DNA from: Pontederia crassipes
Taxonomy: Eukaryota > Streptophyta > Magnoliopsida > Commelinales > Pontederiaceae
Length of the DNA: 64,000 bases
Direction of reading: 5' to 3'
NCBI GenBank assembly: GCA_030549335.1
Contig: JAUKPH010000029.1
Span: 1,302,001 to 1,366,000, forward strand
Positions 50,181 to 61,171 of the stretch are shown piece after piece; the stretch's first letter is position 1, and every line of letters begins with the position of its first letter. The notes under the pieces were generated by a model. That model saw nothing but the letters and a program-made list of their open reading frames with translations, did no database searches and was not told where the DNA came from. Position numbers and translations under genes: made by a program.

Positions 50181-51209
50181 TTGATGCATGGTGAGATGAT
50201 TGGGACGAAAAAATGGACTCGGATGAAAATTTTCCGGGGGTGAGAAATTTCGCGCGCGCGCCTTTTACTCGTGTTTTCAGCCAAGAAGGTAAAAAAATGC
50301 GAAATTTTTGATGCTGTCAAAAGATGCCAAATTTTCGACGCTTTCGTGCCTGTTGATGGATGGTGAGATGATTGGGATGAAAAAATAGACTCGGATGAAA
50401 ATTTTCCGGGGGTGATAATTTCGCGCGCGCGCCTTTTACTCGTGTTTTCAGCCAAGAAGGTCAAAAAACATGAAATTTTTTACGCTGTCAAAAGATGTCA
50501 AATTTTCGATGCTATCGTGCCTATTGATGCATGGTGAGATGATTGGGATGAAAAAATAGACTCGGATGAAAATTTTCCGGGGGTGAGAAATTTCGCGCGC
50601 GCGCCTTTTACTCGTGTTTTCAGCCAAGAATGTCAAAAAACATGAAATTTTTTACGCTGTCAAAAGATGCCAAATTTTCGACGCTTTCTTGCCTATTGAT
50701 GCATGTTGAGATGATTGGCACGAAAAATTGGACTCGGATGAATATTTTCCGGGGGTGCGAAATTTCGCGCGCGCCTTTTCCTCGTGTTTTCAGCCAAGAA
50801 GGTAAAAAAATGCGAAATTTTTTACGCTGTCAAAAGATGTCAAATTTTCGACGCTATCGTACCTGTTGATGCATGGTGAGATGATTGGGACGAAAAAATG
50901 GACTCGGATGAAAATTTTCCGGGGGTGCGAAATTTCGCGCGCGCGCCTTTTACTCGTGTTTTCAGCCAAGAAGGTCAAAAAATGCGAAATTTTTGACGCT
51001 GTCAAAGGATGCCAAATTTTCGACGCTTTCGTGCCTATTGATGCATGGTGAGATGATTGGGACGAAAAAATGGACTCGGATGAAAATTTTCCGGGGGTGA
51101 GAAATTCCGCGCGCGCGCCTTTTAGTCGTGTTTTCAGCCAAGAAGGTCAAAAAATGCGAAATTTTTTACGCTGTCAAAAGATGCCAAATTTTTGACGCTA
51201 TCGTGCCTG
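50181..51209 (+). repeat. 6-monomer segment partly duplicated into the first 22-mer unit
   Basis: The gtgataattt marker, a 1 bp-shortened monomer, is at 50412 and again at 51441, an offset of 1029 bp (6 monomers less 3). The following aacatgaaa and gaatattttccgg monomers match too, up to about 50860/51889. After that this copy continues as the gtacctgttg monomer, matching 53240 rather than 51890. Confidence 0.83.
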
Positions 51210-54200
51210 TTGATGCATGGTGAGATGATTGGGACGAAAAAATGGACTCGGATGAAAATTTTCCGGGGGTGCGAAATTTCGCGCGCGCGCCTTTTACTCG
51301 TGTTTTCAGCCAAGAAGGTCAAAAAATGCGAAATTTTTGATGCTGTCAAAAGATGCCAAATTTTCGACGCTTTCGTGCCTGTTGATGGATGGTGAGATGA
51401 TTGGGATGAAAAAATAGACTCGGATGAAAATTTTCCGGGGGTGATAATTTCGCGCGCGCGCCTTTTACTCGTGTTTTCAGCCAAGAAGGTCAAAAAACAT
51501 GAAATTTTTTACGCTGTCAAAAGATGTCAAATTTTCGATGCTATCGTGCCTATTGATGCATGGTGAGATGATTGGGATGAAAAAATAGACTCGGATGAAA
51601 ATTTTCCGGGGGTGAGAAATTTCGCGCGCGCGCCTTTTACTCGTGTTTTCAGCCAAGAATGTCAAAAAACATGAAATTTTTTACGCTGTCAAAAGATGCC
51701 AAATTTTCGACGCTTTCTTGCCTATTGATGCATGTTGAGATGATTGGCACGAAAAAATGGACTCGGATGAATATTTTCCGGGGGTGCGAAATTTCGCGCG
51801 CGCCTTTTCCTCGTGTTTTCAGCCAAGAAGGTAAAAAAATGCGAAATTTTTTACGCTGTCAAAAGATGTCAAATTTTCGACGCTATCGTGCCTGTTGATG
51901 CATGGTGAGATGATTGGGACGAAAAAATGGACTCGGATGAAAATTTTCCGGGGGTGCGAAATTTCGCGCGCGCGTCTTTTACTCGTGTTTTTATCCAAGA
52001 AGGTCAAAAAATGCGTAATTTTTGACGCTGTCAAAAGATGCCAAATTTTCGACGCTATCGTGCCTGTAGATGCATGGTGAGATGATTGGGACGAAAAAAT
52101 GGACTCGGTTGAAAATTTTCCGGGGGTGCGAAATTTCGCGCGCGCGCCTTTTACTCGTGTTTTCAGCCAAGAAGGTCAAAAAACGCGTAATTTTTGACGC
52201 TGTCAAAAGATGCCAAATTTTCGACGCTTTCGTGCTATTGATGCTTGGTGAGAAGATTGGGACGAAAAAATGGACTCGGATGAAAATTTTCCGGGGGTGA
52301 GAAATTTCGCGCGCGCGCCTTTTACTCGTGTTTTCAGCCAAGAAGGTAAAAAAATGCGAAATTTTTGACGCTGTCAAAAGATGCAAAATTTTCGACGCTT
52401 TCGTTTCTGTTGATGCATGGTGAGATAATTGGGACGAAAAAATGGACTCGGATGAAAATTTTCCGGGGGTGCGAAATTTCGCGGGCGCGCCTTTTACTCG
52501 TGTTTTCAGCCAAGAATGTCAAAAAAACGCGAAATTTTTGACGCTGTCAAAAGATGCCAAATTTTCGACGCTTTCTTGCCTATTGATGCATGTTGAGATG
52601 ATTGGCATGAAAAAATGGACTCGGATGAAAATTTTCCGGGGGTGCGAAATTTCGCGCGCGCGCCTTTTCCTCGTGTTTTCAGCCAAGAAGGTCAAAAAAT
52701 GCGAAATTTTTGACACTGTCAAAAGATGCCAAATTTTCGACGCTATCGTGCCTGTTGATGCATGGTGAGATGATTGGGATGAAAAAATAGACTCGGATGA
52801 AAATTTTCCGGGGGTGAGAAATTTCGCGCGCGCGCCTTTTACTCGTGTTTTCAGCCAAGAATGTAAAAAAACATGAAATTTTTTACGCTGTCAAAAGATG
52901 CCAAATTTTCGACGCTTTCTTGCCTATTGATGCATGTTGAGATGATTGGCACGAAATAATGGACTCGGATGAATATTTTCCGGGGGTGCGAAATTTCGCG
53001 CGCGCCTTTTCCTCGTGTTTTCAGCCAAGAAGGTCAAAAAATGCGAAATTTTTGACGCTGTCAAAAGATGCCAAATTTTCGACGCTATCGTGCCTGTTGA
53101 TGCATGGTGAGATGATTGGGACGAAAAAATGGACTCGGATGAAAATTTTCCGGGGGTGCGAAATTTCGCTGCGCGCGCCTTTTACTCGTGTTTTCAGCCA
53201 AGAAGGTCAAAAAACATGAAATTTTTGATGCTGTCAAAAGATGTCAAATTTTCGACGCTATCGTACCTGTTGATGCATGGTGAGATGATTGGGACGAAAA
53301 AATGGACTCGGATGAAAATTTTCCGGGGGTGCGAAATTTCGCGCGCGCGCCTTTTACTCGTGTTTTCAGCCAAGAAGGTCAAAAAATGCGAAATTTTTGA
53401 CGCTGTCAAAGGATGCCAAATTTTCGACGCTTTCGTGCCTATTGATGCATGGTGAGATGATTGGGACGAAAAAATGGACTCGGATGAAAATTTTCCGGGG
53501 GTGAGAAATTCCGCGCGCGCGCCTTTTAGTCGTGTTTTCAGCCAAGAAGGTCAAAAAATGCGAAATTTTTTACGCTGTCAAAAGATGCCAAATTTTTGAC
53601 GCTATCGTGCCTGTTGATGCATGGTGAGATGATTGGGACGAAAAAATGGACTCGGATGAAAATTTTCCGGGGGTGCGAAATTTCGCGCGCGCGCCTTTTA
53701 CTCGTGTTTTCAGCCAAGAAGGTCAAAAAATGCGAAATTTTTGATGCTGTCAAAAGATGCCAAATTTTCGACGCTTTCGTGCCTGTTGATGGATGGTGAG
53801 ATGATTGGGATGAAAAAATAGACTCGGATGAAAATTTTCCGGGGGTGAGAAATTTCGCGCGCGCGCCTTTTACTCGTGTTTTCAGCCAAGAAGGTCAAAA
53901 AACATGAAATTTTTTACACTGTCAAAAGATGTCAAATTATCGACGCTATCGTGCCTGTTGATGCATGGTGAGATGATTGGGACGAAAAAATGGACTCGGA
54001 TGAAAATTTTTCGGGGGTGCGAAATTTCGCGCGCGCGCCTTTTACTCGTGTTTTCAGCCAAGAAGGTAAAAAAACGCGCAATTTTTGACGCTGTCAAAAG
54101 ATGCCAAATTTTCGACGCTTTCGTGCCTATTGATGCATGGTGAGATGATTGGGACGAAAAAATGGACTCGGATGAAAATTTTCCGGGGGTGAGAAATTTC

Positions 54201-54989
54201 GCGCGCGCGCCTTTTACTCGTGTTTTCAGCCAAGAAGGTCAAAAAATGCGGAATTTTTGACGCTGTCAAAAGATGCCAAATTTTCGACGCTTTCTTGCCT
54301 ATTGATGCATGTTGAGATGATTGGGACGAAAAAATGGACTCGGATGAAAATTTTCCGGGGGTGCGAAATTTCGCGCGCGCGCCTTTTACTCGTATTTTTA
54401 TCCAAGAAGGTAAAAAAATGCGTAATTTTTGACGCTGTCAAAAGATGCCAAATTTTTTACGCTTTCGTGCCTATTGATGCATGGTGAGATGATTGGGACG
54501 AAAAAATGGACTCGGATAAAAATTTTCCGGGTGTGCGAAATTTCGCGCGCGCGCCTTTTACTCGTGTTTTCAGCCAAGAAGGATAAAAAACGCGCAATTT
54601 TTGACGCTGTCAAAAGATGCTAAATTTTCGACGCTTTCGTGCCTATTGATGCATGGTGAGATGATTGGAACGAAAAAATGGACTCGGATGAAAATTTTCC
54701 GGGGGTGAGAAATTTCGCGCGCGCGCCTTTTACTCGTGTTTTCAGCCAAGAAGGTCAAAAAATGCGTAATTTTTGACGCTGTCAAAAGATGCCAAATTTT
54801 CGACGCTATCGTGCCTGTTGATGCATGGTGAGATGATTGGGACGAAAAAATGGACTCGGATGAAAATTTTTCGGGGGTGCGAAATTTCGCGGGCGCGCCT
54901 TTTACTCGTGTTTTCAGCCAAGAATGTCAAAAAACGCAAAATTTTTGACGCTGTCAAAAGATGCCAAATTTTTTACGCTTTCGTGCCTA
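51210..54989 (+). repeat. Right-hand 22-monomer HOR, unit 1 (3780 bp)
   Basis: This is the first complete unit of a tandem HOR. The gtgataattt marker starts at 51441 and recurs at 55221, 59000 and 61403. The unit holds the gatgcttgg, gataattggg, cacgaaataatgg and gtcaaaggatgcc variants, once each in fixed order. Changes private to this unit are gagaagattggg near 52251 and an extra T in the CG tract (cgctgcgcg) near 53166. Confidence 0.92.
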
Positions 54990-57900
54990 TTGATGCATGG
55001 TGAGATGATTGGGACGAAAAAATGGACTCGGATGAAAATTTTCCGGGGGTGCGAAATTTCGCGCGCGCGCCTTTTACTCGTGTTTTCAGCCAAGAAGGTC
55101 AAAAAATGCGAAATTTTTGATGCTGTGAAAAGATGCCAAATTTTCGACGCTTTCGTGCCTGTTGATGGATGGTGAGATGATTGGGATGAAAAAATAGACT
55201 CGGATGAAAATTTTCCGGGGGTGATAATTTCGCGCGCGCGCCTTTTACTCGTGTTTTCAGCCAAGAAGGTCAAAAAACATGAAATTTTTTACGCTGTCAA
55301 AAGATGTCAAATTTTCGATGCTATCGTGCCTATTGATGCATGGTGAGATGATTGGGATGAAAAAATAGACTCGGATGAAAATTTTCCGGGGGTGAGAAAT
55401 TTCGCGCGCGCGCCTTTTACTCGTGTTTTCAGCCAAGAATGTCAAAAAACATGAAATTTTTTACGCTGTCAAAAGATGCCAAATTTTCGACGCTTTCTTG
55501 CCTATTGATGCATGTTGAGATGATTGGCACGAAAAAATGGACTCGGATGAATATTTTCCGGGGGTGCGAAATTTCGCGCGCGCCTTTTCCTCGTGTTTTC
55601 AGCCAAGAAGGTAAAAAAATGCGAAATTTTTTACGCTGTCAAAAGATGTCAAATTTTCGACGCTATCGTGCCTGTTGATGCATGGTGAGATGATTGGGAC
55701 GAAAAAATGGACTCGGATGAAAATTTTCCGGGGGTGCGAAATTTCGCGCGCGCGTCTTTTACTCGTGTTTTTATCCAAGAAGGTCAAAAAATGCGTAATT
55801 TTTGACGCTGTCAAAAGATGCCAAATTTTCGACGCTATCGTGCCTGTAGATGCATGGTGAGATGATTGGGACGAAAAAATGGACTCGGTTGAAAATTTTC
55901 CGGGGGTGCGAAATTTCGCGCGCGCGCCTTTTACTCGTGTTTTCAGCCAAGAAGGTCAAAAAACGCGTAATTTTTGACGCTGTCAAAAGATGCCAAATTT
56001 TCGACGCTTTCGTGCTATTGATGCTTGGTGAGATGATTGGGACGAAAAAATGGACTCGGATGAAAATTTTCCGGGGGTGAGAAATTTCGCGCGCGCGCCT
56101 TTTACTCGTGTTTTCAGCCAAGAAGGTAAAAAAATGCGAAATTTTTGACGCTGTCAAAAGATGCAAAATTTTCGACGCTTTCGTTTCTGTTGATGCATGG
56201 TGAGATAATTGGGACGAAAAAATGGACTCGGATGAAAATTTTCCGGGGGTGCGAAATTTCGCGGGCGCGCCTTTTACTCGTGTTTTCAGCCAAGAATGTC
56301 AAAAAAACGCGAAATTTTTGACGCTGTCAAAAGATGCCAAATTTTCGACGCTTTCTTGCCTATTGATGCATGTTGAGATGATTGGCATGAAAAAATGGAC
56401 TCGGATGAAAATTTTCCGGGGGTGCGAAATTTCGCGCGCGCGCCTTTTCCTCGTGTTTTCAGCCAAGAAGGTCAAAAAATGCGAAATTTTTGACACTGTC
56501 AAAAGATGCCAAATTTTCGACGCTATCGTGCCTGTTGATGCATGGTGAGATGATTGGGATGAAAAAATAGACTCGGATGAAAATTTTCCGGGGGTGAGAA
56601 ATTTCGCGCGCGCGCCTTTTACTCGTGTTTTCAGCCAAGAATGTAAAAAAACATGAAATTTTTTACGCTGTCAAAAGATGCCAAATTTTCGACGCTTTCT
56701 TGCCTATTGATGCATGTTGAGATGATTGGCACGAAATAATGGACTCGGATGAATATTTTCCGGGGGTGCGAAATTTCGCGCGCGCCTTTTCCTCGTGTTT
56801 TCAGCCAAGAAGGTCAAAAAATGCGAAATTTTTGACGCTGTCAAAAGATGCCAAATTTTCGACGCTATCGTGCCTGTTGATGCATGGTGAGATGATTGGG
56901 ACGAAAAAATGGACTCGGATGAAAATTTTCCGGGGGTGCGAAATTTCGCGCGCGCGCCTTTTACTCGTGTTTTCAGCCAAGAAGGTCAAAAAACATGAAA
57001 TTTTTGATGCTGTCAAAAGATGTCAAATTTTCGACGCTATCGTACCTGTTGATGCATGGTGAGATGATTGGGACGAAAAAATGGACTCGGATGAAAATTT
57101 TCCGGGGGTGCGAAATTTCGCGCGCGCGCCTTTTACTCGTGTTTTCAGCCAAGAAGGTCAAAAAATGCGAAATTTTTGACGCTGTCAAAGGATGCCAAAT
57201 TTTCGACGCTTTCGTGCCTATTGATGCATGGTGAGATGATTGGGACGAAAAAATGGACTCGGATGAAAATTTTCCGGGGGTGAGAAATTCCGCGCGCGCG
57301 CCTTTTAGTCGTGTTTTCAGCCAAGAAGGTCAAAAAATGCGAAATTTTTTACGCTGTCAAAAGATGCCAAATTTTTGACGCTATCGTGCCTGTTGATGCA
57401 TGGTGAGATGATTGGGACGAAAAAATGGACTCGGATGAAAATTTTCCGGGGGTGCGAAATTTCGCGCGCGCGCCTTTTACTCGTGTTTTCAGCCAAGAAG
57501 GTCAAAAAATGCGAAATTTTTGATGCTGTCAAAAGATGCCAAATTTTCGACGCTTTCGTGCCTGTTGATGGATGGTGAGATGATTGGGATGAAAAAATAG
57601 ACTCGGATGAAAATTTTCCGGGGGTGAGAAATTTCGCGCGCGCGCCTTTTACTCGTGTTTTCAGCCAAGAAGGTCAAAAAACATGAAATTTTTTACACTG
57701 TCAAAAGATGTCAAATTATCGACGCTATCGTGCCTGTTGATGCATGGTGAGATGATTGGGACGAAAAAATGGACTCGGATGAAAATTTTTCGGGGGTGCG
57801 AAATTTCGCGCGCGCGCCTTTTACTCGTGTTTTCAGCCAAGAAGGTAAAAAAACGCGCAATTTTTGACGCTGTCAAAAGATGCCAAATTTTCGACGCTTT

Positions 57901-58768
57901 CGTGCCTATTGATGCATGGTGAGATGATTGGGACGAAAAAATGGACTCGGATGAAAATTTTCCGGGGGTGAGAAATTTCGCGCGCGCGCCTTTTACTCGT
58001 GTTTTCAGCCAAGAAGGTCAAAAAATGCGGAATTTTTGACGCTGTCAAAAGATGCCAAATTTTCGACGCTTTCTTGCCTATTGATGCATGTTGAGATGAT
58101 TGGGACGAAAAAATGGACTCGGATGAAAATTTTCCGGGGGTGCGAAATTTCGCGCGCGCGCCTTTTACTCGTATTTTTATCCAAGAAGGTAAAAAAATGC
58201 GTAATTTTTGACGCTGTCAAAAGATGCCAAATTTTTTACGCTTTCGTGCCTATTGATGCATGGTGAGATGATTGGGACGAAAAAATGGACTCGGATAAAA
58301 ATTTTCCGGGTGTGCGAAATTTCGCGCGCGCGCCTTTTACTCGTGTTTTCAGCCAAGAAGGATAAAAAACGCGCAATTTTTGACGCTGTCAAAAGATGCT
58401 AAATTTTCGACGCTTTCGTGCCTATTGATGCATGGTGAGATGATTGGAACGAAAAAATGGACTCGGATGAAAATTTTCCGGGGGTGAGAAATTTCGCGCG
58501 CGCGCCTTTTACTCGTGTTTTCAGCCAAGAAGGTCAAAAAATGCGTAATTTTTGACGCTGTCAAAAGATGCCAAATTTTCGACGCTATCGTGCCTGTTGA
58601 TGCATGGTGAGATGATTGGGACGAAAAAATGGACTCGGATGAAAATTTTTCGGGGGTGCGAAATTTCGCGGGCGCGCCTTTTACTCGTGTTTTCAGCCAA
58701 GAATGTCAAAAAACGCAAAATTTTTGACGCTGTCAAAAGATGCCAAATTTTTGACGCTTTCGTGCCTA
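54990..58768 (+). repeat. Right-hand 22-monomer HOR, unit 2 (3779 bp)
   Basis: The monomer order is identical to unit 1 at offset 3780, falling to 3779 after the CG-tract insertion of unit 1. I noticed few differences, for example gctgtgaaaag near 55124 and two G/T changes around the cgacg sites. Confidence 0.92.
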
Positions 58769-61171
58769 TTGATGCATGGTGAGATGATTGGGACGAAAAA
58801 ATGGACTCGGATGAAAATTTTCCGGGGGTGCGAAATTTCGCGCGCGCGCCTTTTACTCGTGTTTTCAGCCAAGAAGGTCAAAAAATGCGAAATTTTTGAT
58901 GCTGTCAAAAGATGCCAAATTTTCGACGCTTTCGTGCCTGTTGATGGATGGTGAGATGATTGGGATGAAAAAATAGACTCGGATGAAAATTTTCCGGGGG
59001 TGATAATTTCGCGCGCGCGCCTTTTACTCGTGTTTTCAGCCAAGAAGGTCAAAAAACATGAAATTTTTTACGCTGTCAAAAGATGTCAAATTTTCGATGC
59101 TATCGTGCCTATTGATGCATGGTGAGATGATTGGGATGAAAAAATAGACTCGGATGAAAATTTTCCGGGGGTGAGAAATTTCGCGCGCGCGCCTTTTACT
59201 CGTGTTTTCAGCCAAGAATGTCAAAAAACATGAAATTTTTTACGCTGTCAAAAGATGCCAAATTTTCGACGCTTTCTTGCCTATTGATGCATGTTGAGAT
59301 GATTGGCACGAAAAAATGGACTCGGATGAATATTTTCCGGGGGTGCGAAATTTCGCGCGCGCCTTTTCCTCGTGTTTTCAGCCAAGAAGGTAAAAAAATG
59401 CGAAATTTTTTACGCTGTCAAAAGATGTCAAATTTTCGACGCTATCGTGCCTGTTGATGCATGGTGAGATGATTGGGACGAAAAAATGGACTCGGATGAA
59501 AATTTTCCGGGGGTGCGAAATTTCGCGCGCTCGTCTTTTACTCGTGTTTTTATCCAAGAAGGTCAAAAAATGCGTAATTTTTGACGCTGTCAAAAGATGC
59601 CAAATTTTCGACGCTATCGTGCCTGTAGATGCATGGTGAGATGATTGGGACGAAAAAATGGACTCGGTTGAAAATTTTCCGGGGGTGCGAAATTTCGCGC
59701 GCGCGCCTTTTACTCGTGTTTTCAGCCAAGAAGGTCAAAAAACGCGTAATTTTTGACGCTGTCAAAAGATGCCAAATTTTCGACGCTTTCGTGCTATTGA
59801 TGCTTGGTGAGATGATTGGGACGAAAAAATGGACTCGGATGAAAATTTTCCGGGGGTGAGAAATTTCGCGCGCGCGCCTTTTACTCGTGTTTTCAGGCAA
59901 GAAGGTAAAAAAATGCGAAATTTTTGACGCTGTCAAAAGATGCAAAATTTTCGACGCTTTCGTTTCTGTTGATGCATGGTGAGATAATTGGGACGAAAAA
60001 ATGGACTCGGATGAAAATTTTCCGGGGGTGCGAAATTTCGCGGGCGCGCCTTTTACTCGTGTTTTCAGCCAAGAATGTCAAAAAAACGCGAAATTTTTGA
60101 CGCTGTCAAAAGATGCCAAATTTTCGACGCTTTCTTGCCTATTGATGCATGTTGAGATGATTGGCATGAAAAAATGGACTCGGATGAAAATTTTCCGGGG
60201 GTGCGAAATTTCGCGCGCGCGCCTTTTCCTCGTGTTTTCAGCCAAGAAGGTCAAAAAATGCGAAATTTTTGACACTGTCAAAAGATGCCAAATTTTCGAC
60301 GCTATCGTGCCTGTTGATGCATGGTGAGATGATTGGGATGAAAAAATAGACTCGGATGAAAATTTTCCGGGGGTGAGAAATTTCGCGCGCGCGCCTTTTA
60401 CTCGTGTTTTCAGCCAAGAATGTAAAAAAACATGAAATTTTTTACGCTGTCAAAAGATGCCAAATTTTCGACGCTTTCTTGCCTATTGATGCATGTTGAG
60501 ATGATTGGCACGAAATAATGGACTCGGATGAATATTTTCCGGGGGTGCGAAATTTCGCGCGCGCCTTTTCCTCGTGTTTTCAGCCAAGAAGGTCAAAAAA
60601 TGCGAAATTTTTGACGCTGTCAAAAGATGCCAAATTTTCGACGCTATCGTGCCTGTTGATGCATGGTGAGATGATTGGGACGAAAAAATGGACTCGGATG
60701 AAAATTTTCCGGGGGTGCGAAATTTCGCGCGCGCGCCTTTTACTCGTGTTTTCAGCCAAGAAGGTCAAAAAACATGAAATTTTTTATGCTGTCAAAAGAT
60801 GTCAAATTTTCGACGCTATCGTACCTGTTGATGCATGGTGAGATGATTGGGACGAAAAAATGGACTCGGATGAAAATTTTCCGGGGGTGCGAAATTTCGC
60901 GCGCGCGCCTTTTACTCGTGTTTTCAGCCAAGAAGGTCAAAAAATGCGAAATTTTTGACGCTGTCAAAGGATGCCAAATTTTCGACGCTTTCGTGCCTAT
61001 TGATGCATGGTGAGATGATTGGGACGAAAAAATGGACTCGGATGAAAATTTTCCGGGGGTGAGAAATTCCGCGCGCGCGCCTTTTAGTCGTGTTTTCAGC
61101 CAAGAAGGTCAAAAAATGCGAAATTTTTTACGCTGTCAAAAGATGCCAAATTTTTTACGCTATCGTGCCTG
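58769..61171 (+). repeat. Right-hand 22-monomer HOR, unit 3, shortened by eight monomers (2403 bp)
   Basis: This unit follows unit 2 exactly for about 14 monomers and then jumps ahead by 1376 bp, which is 8 x 172. The jump lies in about 230 bp (unit 2 positions 57393-57620) that is essentially identical to the sequence eight monomers later (58769-58996), so the exact breakpoint cannot be placed. Changes shared with unit 4 but not with units 1 and 2 are ttttcaggcaag (59892), ttttttatgctg (about 60781) and aattttttacgctatcg (about 61150). Confidence 0.92.
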